Source: Candidatus Pantoea formicae (GTDB lineage Bacteria > Pseudomonadota > Gammaproteobacteria > Enterobacterales > Enterobacteriaceae). From it: a stretch of 64,000 bases of DNA. How positions within the stretch are numbered: the first letter of the stretch is position 1; the number at the start of each line of letters is the position of its first letter. Below the pieces are notes generated by a model, which was given only the letters and a program-made list of their open reading frames with translations, ran no database searches and was not told the DNA's origin. The stretch is from NCBI RefSeq assembly GCF_011752625.1, contig NZ_VWXD01000006.1, forward strand, positions 186,001-250,000, in the 5' to 3' direction. This document shows positions 24,901 through 31,579 of the stretch, piece after piece. A program made the position numbers and the translations under genes.

Positions 24901-25745
24901 TTCAACTGCCCTTGCGGTGAATCAATATCAAAGGTTTCTAACTGAAGATGGCGGTCGGCGGTTTTGGCTTTCAGCAACAGACGGGTAATCGACACATCGG
25001 TATCGCCGGTCAAGCGCAACTGTTCGCCGAGCAGCTCCTGTACGGTAATATCCAGCGGCAGCTGGAAGTCAGGCAGTTCGGGTAACAGCGGTTTGGCGAA
25101 CATCTCTTGCAGCGTTTCACCCAAGGGTTTCTCATCCGGCTGCGGCTGCTGTACTTTCGGCTGCACCACTTGCTCATCAACCACTTTAGCCGCCTTAGGC
25201 AACGCTATCAGCAGACTTTGAATATGCGTTGGGGTTAACGTCAGCGCGCGTCCCTGCCAGTTGAGGCCAGTGGTGAAGTCCAGCAGTGAAATGGACGTAT
25301 CATCCACCTTCACATTGATGTTATGCAGGCCGACCTTGTTCAGCGTAATAGGATACGGCGTACTCAGGTTGGTGCTGCCGCTCTCTTCTGGCGGCGGAGG
25401 CGCAGCAGCAGGAGCCATTTTCTTGCTATCCACTACCACGCTAACATCCTGCAGGCCAATGTCGTTAACGCACACTGACGAGTGCAGCAGGCAGTTAAGA
25501 TTGAGCGCCAGATGGAAGCGCCCGGCATCCACGCTCACGCCCGGCATCTCATACTTCACGCCGCTCAGGGTGAGATCGCGCCAGCCGCCTTCGACTTTGT
25601 TGATCGACAAACCTGGCACCCAACGATCGGCGCCTTTCAACAACAGATGCAGCCCAGGCGTGGTGCCAATCAGAAACGCGATACTGCCAAACAGCACCAC
25701 CAGAAAAATACCGAACCCAATCAGGAGCTTTTTCCACAGCTTCAT
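21975..25745 (-). CDS. tamB: TamB, inner-membrane AsmA-like lipid/protein translocation protein
   Basis: A 1256-residue protein anchored in the inner membrane by an N-terminal segment (LLIGFGIFLVVLFGSIAFLI). It spans the periplasm as a long beta-taco groove that ends in the DUF490 domain (about 900-1256). With TamA it forms the TAM complex; recent work points to phospholipid transport to the outer membrane, earlier work to autotransporter assembly. The C-terminus ends in Phe (LLYQFEF), as a TamA-binding beta strand should. The start overlaps the tamA stop (ATGA). Size matches E. coli (1259). Confidence 0.96.
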   Translation of the reverse strand: MKLWKKLLIGFGIFLVVLFGSIAFLIGTTPGLHLLLKGADRWVPGLSINKVEGGWRDLTLSGVKYEMPGVSVDAGRFHLALNLNCLLHSSVCVNDIGLQDVSVVVDSKKMAPAAAPPPPEESGSTNLSTPYPITLNKVGLHNINVKVDDTSISLLDFTTGLNWQGRALTLTPTHIQSLLIALPKAAKVVDEQVVQPKVQQPQPDEKPLGETLQEMFAKPLLPELPDFQLPLDITVQELLGEQLRLTGDTDVSITRLLLKAKTADRHLQLETFDIDSPQGQLNASGDAQLADNWPVNFALSGSLNLDPIKGEKIKMNLSGAMREELKLGLNLSGPVRAQLDAAAQPAVAGLPLSLKLTSPELRWPLTGPVQYQADNLDYQFKGKATDYVMSLRTAVKGEGVPPATLSLDGKGNVQQFSLDKLRVAALQGNVDLTALVDWSKAISWRSELTLSGINTAKQYPDWPAKLDGKIATRGSLYGGSWQLSVPQLELKGNVKQNAVSANGSLTGNSYNQWKIPGINIALGRNHLDVKGELGDKLNLDANIDAPHLDNALPGLGGVAKGTVKARGTLQAPQLLADLTATGLRWQQLQIRRVALEGDVKSSDQIAGKLQLRIEQLQQDALKINLLTLNADGNEKQHQLKLNVQGEPVSGQLALNGSFDRKTERWQGNLNNTHFDTPVGEWRLTRAMAIDYLNSKQTATIGPHCWQNPNAQLCVPEPIEAGASGHAHVVLNRFDLAMIEPFLTDATKLNGVFSGDARVNWTADGALPTGTVSLKGSGVKVEQDVQGNTLPIAFDTLNLNAAMRNGRAQLDWLIHIVNNGQLSGNVQIADPQTRRQLSGNIGISNLSLAMFNPALMQGEKIKGNLNSNLRLGGTLQQPQVFGQLGLSDVNVQASFMPVTLTSANLNMVFNGMSSTLNGLLQTTQGNLNLGGNADWSQLDNWRARITAQGNRIRVTVPPMVRMDVSPDLVFEATPAAFNLDGKVDIPWARITVQEVPESATGVSSDEVMLDKDLKPIQPKTAAIPINSNLVIHVGNDVRLSAFGLKAKLNGDLKLVQDKTGLGLNGQINIPDGRFHAYGQDLIVRKGELQFAGPPDQPYVNLEAIRNPEATEDDVTAGIRVTGLADEPKVEVFSDPAMSQQEALSYLLRGQGLSSDGDSNALTSALVGLGVAQSGQVMGKIGETFGVSNLALDTTGVGDSQQVQVSGYVLPGLQVKYGVGIFDSLATLTLRYRLMPKLYLEAVSGLDQALDLLYQFEF

Positions 25746-27481
25746 AGTTCAGGCCCCAGTCCTACATAGAATTGCAAACCATGTTCCTTGTCATCGCCAA
25801 TCGGTCGTGCGATATCAAATTTGATCGGTCCCACCGGTGAAGCCCAGCGCACGCCAACACCGGCGCCGGTTTTGAAATCGCTTTGCTTGATGTCATTTAC
25901 CGCTTCACCCGAATCGACAAACACCGCACCCCACCACTTGCCGGTCACGTTGTACTGGTACTCCAGCGAGCCGGTGGCCATTTTTGACGCACCGGTCAAC
26001 TTGCCGTCGCTGTCGCGCGGCGAGACATCTTTGTATTTGTAACCACGAATGCTGCGGTCGCCCCCGGCGAAGAAGCGCAGGTCTGGCGGAACTTTGTCGA
26101 AATCGTTGGTTTCGATCCAGCCAAGGTTACCGCGCACCACAAAGCGATTTTTCTCACCCAGCATACGGATCCAGACGTTTTGCGCCTGCAGGATCAGGAA
26201 GTCGACATCCGATCCCCAGGTGGTATCAGAGACATCCACTGAATAGCGCTGTGAATCACCCCAGGTCGGCATCAAGCCTCCGCGCGAACGCGTGCGGCTC
26301 AGACTCACGCCCGGATAGAGCAGCATGGTGGTGTTGGTCACACTGCCTTGGGTGAAGTGATCAAGACTCCATTTCAGGTTAACTGCGCGCTGCCAGCCGG
26401 AGCTACTGTCCCAGTTGCGCGACACGCCCAACGTGGTGGTGTCCGCTTTGGTGTCGTTGAGATCGGTACGCTTCAGGCCACCAGAGAAGGTGTAATACTG
26501 CTCCAGCGGGCTTTTCAGCAAGGGCACTTTATAGCTGAGATCGAGCTGTTGTTCAGGCGCGGAAATATAGGAGCTGGCAGTCAGACTATGACCGCTGCTG
26601 TTAATCCAGGGTTTTTTCCACGTGCCTTTCAGGCGCGGGCCGACGTCGGTGGAATAGCCCACACCGGCTTCGATGGTATTCTCAACCCGTGGCGATACCG
26701 CCGCATTGAGCGGTAGCACTTTGGTCTGACGACCTTTGTCGAATTCAGGAGCGACGACCACCGAGTTAAACCAGCCCGTTGCGGATAAACGACGGTTTAA
26801 TTCCGCCAAATCGCGCGAGCTGTACGGATCGCCTTTTTTAAACGGCACAAGGTTACGCAGATAGGCTTCGTTGATTTGCGAGCCCTGGAAACTGACATCG
26901 CCAAAACGGTAGCGCGGGCCACTGTCGTAGTCGATATCCCAGAATGCTTCGCGTCTTTCGACCGAAACGCCAAGCTGGCTTTGCTTAAAGTCACCGTCGA
27001 AGTAACCATTACGCAGTGCCAGGCTGGAGAAGCCGTTTTTAAATTTGTCGTATTCGCCGTGATTCAGTTGAGTGCCGATTTTCGGCGTGCCCTGTTTTAC
27101 CCAAGCTTTGTAATCGTCATCGTTTCTGGCGGCACCTTCGACCACAATGTGACTGCCACCAATTTTCACCGGTTCACCCGGTTTGACGTGGGCAATCAGC
27201 ACCGGCCTGCCACCCTGTGGCGGTGCAGGACGCGACTCGAAATCGATTTCGGGTTCGTAATAACCGAGTGCCCGCAAACCTTCTTTGATCGCCTGCGAGA
27301 CACGCGCCTGGAAGCGCCCATCGCTCGATACTTCGTCAGTACCAATGGTAGACAAGCGCGCCCTGACGTTCTTCTGTAAATCCCCGGTTAGCCCTTCAAG
27401 CTGCAAGCGCACCTTCGCTGCCTCAACAGCAGGTGCAGCAAGCAACAGGCTGGCCAAACAATAAATATGCAATCGCGGCAC
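25742..27481 (-). CDS. tamA: TamA, outer-membrane Omp85-family protein
   Basis: A 579-residue Omp85 protein. A signal peptide ends near APAVEA, followed by three POTRA domains at about 23-265 and a 16-stranded beta-barrel from about 270 ending GLQFYVGLGPEL. The lid-loop motif RGY (SIRGYKYKDVSP) is present, as needed for barrel function in this family. It works with TamB in the envelope. The msrA gene that adjoins tamA in E. coli is not found here; ytfL follows directly on the other side of a 449-base gap. Confidence 0.96.
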   Translation of the reverse strand: MPRLHIYCLASLLLAAPAVEAAKVRLQLEGLTGDLQKNVRARLSTIGTDEVSSDGRFQARVSQAIKEGLRALGYYEPEIDFESRPAPPQGGRPVLIAHVKPGEPVKIGGSHIVVEGAARNDDDYKAWVKQGTPKIGTQLNHGEYDKFKNGFSSLALRNGYFDGDFKQSQLGVSVERREAFWDIDYDSGPRYRFGDVSFQGSQINEAYLRNLVPFKKGDPYSSRDLAELNRRLSATGWFNSVVVAPEFDKGRQTKVLPLNAAVSPRVENTIEAGVGYSTDVGPRLKGTWKKPWINSSGHSLTASSYISAPEQQLDLSYKVPLLKSPLEQYYTFSGGLKRTDLNDTKADTTTLGVSRNWDSSSGWQRAVNLKWSLDHFTQGSVTNTTMLLYPGVSLSRTRSRGGLMPTWGDSQRYSVDVSDTTWGSDVDFLILQAQNVWIRMLGEKNRFVVRGNLGWIETNDFDKVPPDLRFFAGGDRSIRGYKYKDVSPRDSDGKLTGASKMATGSLEYQYNVTGKWWGAVFVDSGEAVNDIKQSDFKTGAGVGVRWASPVGPIKFDIARPIGDDKEHGLQFYVGLGPEL

Positions 27482-27750
27482 GCGTACTCCTGTTAATAAT
27501 GCCTGCCCCTTATTCCGCAGGGGCGTTATTTCTCATCGGAGGCTATCACCACCACTCGCTTACCCATCAGCATAGCCGCTCTTTTTGGCGGATGGCTGAG
27601 GAAAAATGGTCACTAAGCCAAATCATTTCCTATTGTCGGTAAATGGGGGGGGCGATACAACACCGAAGCCGCACTTCTGCGACTGTGGGTCGCGCACTCG
27701 GATTATTCCGACCTCCTTGTGCGCGCCTCTGGCGGCGGCATAAGCGCTGC

Positions 27751-27759
27751 TGCTATAAT
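27751..27759 (+). promoter_or_regulatory. Extended -10 promoter of ytfL
   Basis: TGCTATAAT is a perfect extended -10 element (TGn followed by TATAAT), which needs little -35 contact; no good -35 is seen. Transcription would start near 27766, giving a leader of about 165 bases. Confidence 0.65.
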
Positions 27760-27767
27760 CAGCACCC

Positions 27768-27903
27768 AGCAGGCATGACCTGCTTTCCTTTCTGCCCCGA
27801 CGTTCACGTTCCTTGTCGAAATGGCGCAGACATTTTTGGCACGGATAGCCCTGTATGACAGGCGAATACTGGATGTTCTCCTGCGCTGCCCAGGCCAAAA
27901 ATG
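27768..27903 (+). ncRNA. Structured mRNA leader of ytfL (candidate cis-regulatory RNA)
   Basis: A hairpin AGCAGG/CCTGCT (27768-27784) is followed by a perfect 10-base-pair closing stem CATTTTTGGC (27831-27840)/GCCAAAAATG (27894-27903). Inside the closing stem are a CCTGT-ATG-ACAGG hairpin (27850-27862) and a CTGG/CCAG arm (27869-27893). The result is a three-way junction ending 27 bases before the ytfL ATG. No known riboswitch class was recognised. Confidence 0.5.
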
Positions 27904-27930
27904 ACAAGTGATTAACCCAACGGATCTTTT

Positions 27931-29268
27931 ATGCTCGATAGCTTACTTGTCATTCTTTTACTGATTGTGATCAGTTCATTCTTTTCTCTTTCTGAGATCT
28001 CGCTGGCGGCTGCCCGTAAGATCAAACTGAAACTGCTGGCCGATGAAGGCAACATCAACGCGCAGCGCGTACTGAAAATGCAGGAACAGCCTGGCATGTT
28101 CTTTACCGTGGTGCAGATTGGCCTGAATGCCGTGGCCATCCTCGGTGGTATTGTCGGCGATGCGGCTTTCTCTCCCGCCTTCAATAGCCTGTTCACGCGC
28201 TTTATGCCCGCCGACCTGGCCGAGCAGCTCAGCTTTATCTGCTCCTTCACCGTGGTCACCAGCCTGTTTATCCTGTTTGCCGACCTCACGCCAAAGCGCG
28301 TCGGTATGATAGCGCCAGAAGCCGTGGCACTGCGTATCATCAACCCGATGCGCTTCTGTTTGCTGGTGATGCGGCCGCTGGTATGGCTGTTCAACGGTCT
28401 GGCGAACGTGTTCTTCCGTATATTCAAACTGCCCATGGTGCGGAAAGATGACATCACGTCAGATGATATCTATGCCGTAGTGGAAGCGGGTGCGCTGGCG
28501 GGGGTGTTACGTAAGCAAGAGCATGAGCTGATTGAGAACGTGTTTGAACTGGAATCGCGCACGGTGCCCTCGTCAATGACATCTCGTGAGAACGTCGTCT
28601 GGTTCGATTTGCATGAAGATGAAAACAGCCTGAAAACCAAAATCGCTCAACACCCTCATTCTAAATTCCTGGTGTGCGATGGCGATATCGACCACATCGT
28701 CGGTTACGTCGATTCAAAAGAGCTGCTGCTGCGGGTGCTTGGCAACCAAAGCTTAACGCTCAGCAGCGGTGTGCAGATCCGCTCCGCATTGATCGTGCCC
28801 GATACACTGACACTTTCAGAAGCGTTAGAAAGTTTTAAAACCGCGGGCGAAGACTTCGCGGTCATCATGAACGAATATGCGTTGGTGGTGGGGATCATTA
28901 CCCTCAACGACGTGATGACCACGCTAATGGGTGATTTGGTCGGCCAGGGTCAGGAAGAGCAGATTGTGGCACGTGATGAGAACTCATGGCTGGTTGAAGG
29001 CGGCACACCGATTGATGACGTGATGCGCGTGCTGGATATCGATGATTTCCCACAGTCCGGCAACTATGAAACCATTGGTGGTTTTATGATGTATATGCTG
29101 CGCAAAATCCCGAAACGCACTGATTTCGTGAAGTTCTCAGGGTATAAATTTGAAGTGGTGGATATCGACAGTTATCGCATTGACCAGTTGTTGGTCACGC
29201 GAATTGATGAGCGTCCGCCCGTGCTGAGTGTGACCAAGAGCATCACGGATGAGCTTGAGTCGCCATAA
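27931..29268 (+). CDS. ytfL: YtfL/PaeA, CNNM-CBS-CorC membrane protein
   Basis: A 445-residue inner-membrane protein. A DUF21/CNNM domain with about four membrane segments (residues 1-190) is followed by a CBS-domain pair (about 205-335) and a CorC_HlyC C-terminal domain (about 350-430). E. coli and Salmonella YtfL was renamed PaeA after evidence that it exports cadaverine and putrescine in stationary phase; related proteins act in magnesium and cobalt resistance. The leader is long and structured, so expression may be controlled at RNA level. It ends in a palindrome pair that includes a good terminator. Confidence 0.92.
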   Translation: MLDSLLVILLLIVISSFFSLSEISLAAARKIKLKLLADEGNINAQRVLKMQEQPGMFFTVVQIGLNAVAILGGIVGDAAFSPAFNSLFTRFMPADLAEQLSFICSFTVVTSLFILFADLTPKRVGMIAPEAVALRIINPMRFCLLVMRPLVWLFNGLANVFFRIFKLPMVRKDDITSDDIYAVVEAGALAGVLRKQEHELIENVFELESRTVPSSMTSRENVVWFDLHEDENSLKTKIAQHPHSKFLVCDGDIDHIVGYVDSKELLLRVLGNQSLTLSSGVQIRSALIVPDTLTLSEALESFKTAGEDFAVIMNEYALVVGIITLNDVMTTLMGDLVGQGQEEQIVARDENSWLVEGGTPIDDVMRVLDIDDFPQSGNYETIGGFMMYMLRKIPKRTDFVKFSGYKFEVVDIDSYRIDQLLVTRIDERPPVLSVTKSITDELESP

Positions 29269-29291
29269 TCCTCAGCAATAGAAAAAAACAA

Positions 29292-29347
29292 GGCGCGATT
29301 AATCGCGCCGCTACAGGGCGCCTAACTTCATGGCGCCCTTTCTTTTT
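29292..29347. terminator. Paired palindromes (copy 3) forming the ytfL terminator
   Basis: GGCGCGATTAATCGCGCC (29292-29309), followed by GCTAC, is paired with the stem AGGGCGCC/GGCGCCCT (29315-29339), which runs into TTCTTTTT. The second hairpin is a typical Rho-independent terminator. The design matches the palindrome pairs elsewhere in the window. Confidence 0.82.
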
Positions 29348-29352
29348 ACTGC

Positions 29353-29559
29353 TTAGTTGTACTCGGCTTGCAGTCGCAGCACCTGGCGATTGATTTCAGA
29401 CATCACGCTGAGATGCTGTTTATCTTTGACGCGTGGCAACATCACTTTGCCTTTATCAAACTCAAACGCGCCAACATCCTTGATGTACAACCTTCCTTTA
29501 AATAGCGTTTTTACGTATTTCGCAATTTGCAGCGGATTATAGCGCTGGAAGATTTTCAT
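29353..29559 (-). CDS. ytfK: YtfK, stringent-response activator of SpoT
   Basis: A 68-residue protein, the same length as E. coli YtfK and almost identical (MKIFQRYNPLQIAKYVKTLF, then GRLYIKDVGAFEF). YtfK binds SpoT and tips it towards (p)ppGpp synthesis during phosphate and fatty-acid starvation. The start at 29559 is fixed by CAGGAG nine bases upstream and by family length; the frame continues upstream to 29733 but that part is not conserved. In E. coli it is under PhoB control. Confidence 0.95.
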   Translation of the reverse strand: MKIFQRYNPLQIAKYVKTLFKGRLYIKDVGAFEFDKGKVMLPRVKDKQHLSVMSEINRQVLRLQAEYN

Positions 29560-29872
29560 GCTGTTTAACTCCTGAACAGATGTAATACGCTTCGCCGTTG
29601 CCAAATTCGGTACGAGCCCATGAAGCGCAAATGAGGCATAAATATAGAACATGATTCGTTGCGTATGTTCCGAAAAAGTGAATTTTTTACTGAATTGACA
29701 CATCATTACAGAACACTCTGTTATGACGCTCACATTAACCAGTATAAACCTTCACTCATTAAGGAATTGTGGCGTGGGTTGCAAAGCTGTTAACTCATCG
29801 CGACAGGCGCATCATCCACGCCTAATATTGCAGAAACATGAATAACTGGTCGGATCACTAAGGAGCATCACC
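29560..29872. other. Intergenic region between ytfK and ytfJ
   Basis: 313 bases between divergent genes, AT-rich, without a convincing additional gene. CTGTTAT-GACG-CTCACAT (29718-29735) resembles a Pho box (12 of 18 positions, correct 11-base period). AAGGAG before 29873 is the ytfJ ribosome-binding site. Confidence 0.5.
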
Positions 29873-30427
29873 ATGCGTTTGGTACACTCTCTGATAGCAC
29901 TGGCACTGCTGGCCCCTGCCCTTGTCTCAGCCCACGCCATTAAGCTTGGCGATCGCGTCCCACCGGTTGGCGTGAGCGATAGAGGTGAGCTGCTTTATCA
30001 ACAAGATAAGTTTAGCTATCAGCCCTGGAATAGCGCGCAGCTAAGTGGAAAAGTGCGAGTCATCTTACATATTGCCGGACGTTCTTCCGCCAAAGAGCAG
30101 AATGCCGCGCTGATTGAGGCCATCAAAGCGGCAAAATTCCCGCATGACCGTTACCAGACCACCACCATTGTGAACACTGATGATGCGATTCCCGGTACCG
30201 GTATGTTTGTGCGCAGTAGTATTGAGAGCAACAAGCAGCAATACCCTTGGTCGCAGTTTATCGTCGACAGCAACGGCAACGTGCGTAAGGTTTGGGATTT
30301 GGAGAAAGGCGGTTCAGCCATTGTGGTGCTGGATAAAACCGGACATGTCCGTTACGCCAAAGAGGGAGCGTTGACACAAGATGAAGTGCAGCAGGCGATG
30401 ACGCTAATTCGCCAGCTTTTGCAGTAA
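29873..30427 (+). CDS. ytfJ: YtfJ, periplasmic thioredoxin-like protein
   Basis: A 184-residue protein, equal in length to E. coli YtfJ. A signal peptide ends near PALVSA, and a thioredoxin-like fold follows (VRVILHIAGRSSAKEQNA, then IVVLDKTGHVRYAKEGAL). No CxxC motif is present, so it is not a disulfide oxidoreductase. The function is unknown. AAGGAG lies just ahead of the ATG. It is convergent with cysQ across a palindrome pair. Confidence 0.92.
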   Translation: MRLVHSLIALALLAPALVSAHAIKLGDRVPPVGVSDRGELLYQQDKFSYQPWNSAQLSGKVRVILHIAGRSSAKEQNAALIEAIKAAKFPHDRYQTTTIVNTDDAIPGTGMFVRSSIESNKQQYPWSQFIVDSNGNVRKVWDLEKGGSAIVVLDKTGHVRYAKEGALTQDEVQQAMTLIRQLLQ

Positions 30428-30433
30428 AACATA

Positions 30434-30546
30434 GGGCGCCATCAATGGCGCCCCTGCATTGCCCGACTGAATATCTTTAGCCATTTCGGATTTTAATCGC
30501 GAAATGGCTGAGTGCAATTTTCGTAGGCTGCGCATTTATGCGCGCC
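30434..30546. repeat. Paired short palindromes, copy 4
   Basis: GGGCGCCATCAATGGCGCCC (30434-30453) faces GGCTGCGC-ATTTAT-GCGCGCC (30526-30546), which is preceded by GTA. Between them CCATTTCG/CGAAATGG (30481-30507) forms a third hairpin. The group lies between convergent ytfJ and cysQ and may terminate both. Confidence 0.8.
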
Positions 30547-30551
30547 AGGAA

Positions 30552-31298
30552 TCAAAACAGCGAGACGCGAAAACCCGGATTCAGGAAAGATTCACGCGGT
30601 GCATAATCCAGCGTTTTTCCCTGCCAGTCATGCACATGCGCGCCAGCGGCAATCGCCACAGCGTGGCCTGCACCGGTATCCCAGATGTTGGTCGGTCCAA
30701 AACGCGGATAAAGTTGTGCTTTCCCTTCAGCCACCAGGCAAAACTTCAGTGACGAACCAATCGCGGTGGTTTGGTGCTCGCCCAGCTGTGTAAGATACTC
30801 TTTAAGCTCTTCATCCTTGTCGAAGTGCGAGCGGCTAACGACCACCAGTAAAGGACGCGCTTCACGCACCTGAATCTGGGTTTTATGGCCGCCCTCTTCT
30901 TTCCACGCCTTACCTTCTGCAGCGGAATACATCACTGCTAGCGCAGGCGCATACACCACACCCAACACCGGCTTACCGTTTTCAATCAGCGCGATATTGA
31001 CCGTGAACTCACCGTTACGCTTTATAAACTCTTTCGTGCCATCAAGGGGATCGACCAGCCAATATTGGGTCCAATGCTGACGCACTTCCCAGCTGGGTGG
31101 ATCTTCTTCGGACAGCACCGGTACGCCCGGTGACAATGCCGTAAGACCCTCGATGATGACATGATGGGCCGCAAGATCGGCCGCAGTGACGGGGGAGTCA
31201 TCCGATTTGCGTGTCACGTCCATTGGCTGCGCGCCATCGTAAACCTGCATGATTGCATCACCCGCTTCACGGGCTAGCTGGCAAATTTTCTCTAACAT
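30552..31298 (-). CDS. cysQ: CysQ, 3'(2'),5'-bisphosphate nucleotidase
   Basis: A 248-residue inositol-monophosphatase-fold enzyme. The metal-binding signature DPLDGTKEFI lies near residues 83-92, and the second motif WDTGAGHAVAIAAG near 205-218. It turns 3'-phosphoadenosine-5'-phosphate, a by-product of sulfate assimilation, into AMP, so protecting exoribonucleases and other targets from inhibition. It is divergent from cpdB, another 3'-nucleotide enzyme, across 281 bases, as in E. coli. Confidence 0.96.
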   Translation of the reverse strand: MLEKICQLAREAGDAIMQVYDGAQPMDVTRKSDDSPVTAADLAAHHVIIEGLTALSPGVPVLSEEDPPSWEVRQHWTQYWLVDPLDGTKEFIKRNGEFTVNIALIENGKPVLGVVYAPALAVMYSAAEGKAWKEEGGHKTQIQVREARPLLVVVSRSHFDKDEELKEYLTQLGEHQTTAIGSSLKFCLVAEGKAQLYPRFGPTNIWDTGAGHAVAIAAGAHVHDWQGKTLDYAPRESFLNPGFRVSLF

Positions 31299-31579
31299 TT
31301 TCCACCTCTTATTCTCTGATTCTGCCTGTCACACATCGGCAGCCAACTTCTCTTGAGTTTAGCAGCTGCGTCTCATGGCTCTGACGGGCTCGGTAATCTA
31401 TTTGATTATCAATACCATAGTTAACAAGCGGCGGCTATCGCGCGATGCTGAATCAGTCGATGTTCATGGCGAGTGAAGGAAACGGTGCAAAAGTACGGGT
31501 TACATCACAAATTGAAATGATAAATCGTAATCGTTTTACATTATTTTGGGAGGCCCACTAGTAAAACAAGGAGAAAGCC

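Larger units (their letters stand above)
27482..27930. other. Gene-free region between tamA and ytfL
   Basis: 449 bases between divergent genes. The half near tamA holds a GCCCC/GGGGC inverted repeat (about 27504-27523) and a G run. The other half holds an extended -10 promoter (27751-27759) and a long leader with strong base-pairing potential, described separately. A 28-codon frame (27775-27858) and an 18-codon frame (27855-27911), overlapping as TATGA, are possible leader peptides, but neither has a good ribosome-binding site. No msrA or msrA remnant was seen. Confidence 0.7.

Noticed and set aside
27643..27858. 71-codon plus-strand open frame upstream of ytfL
   Set aside because: No ribosome-binding site, starts before the likely promoter, and the product has no features; only its last 28 codons would be transcribed.
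29560..29733. 58-codon N-terminal extension of ytfK
   Set aside because: YtfK has a fixed 68-residue length, and the internal ATG has a good ribosome-binding site.
31517..31540. Fur-like AT-rich motif GATAAATCGTAATCG upstream of cpdB
   Set aside because: It fits the Fur consensus only with an inserted base; too weak to call.
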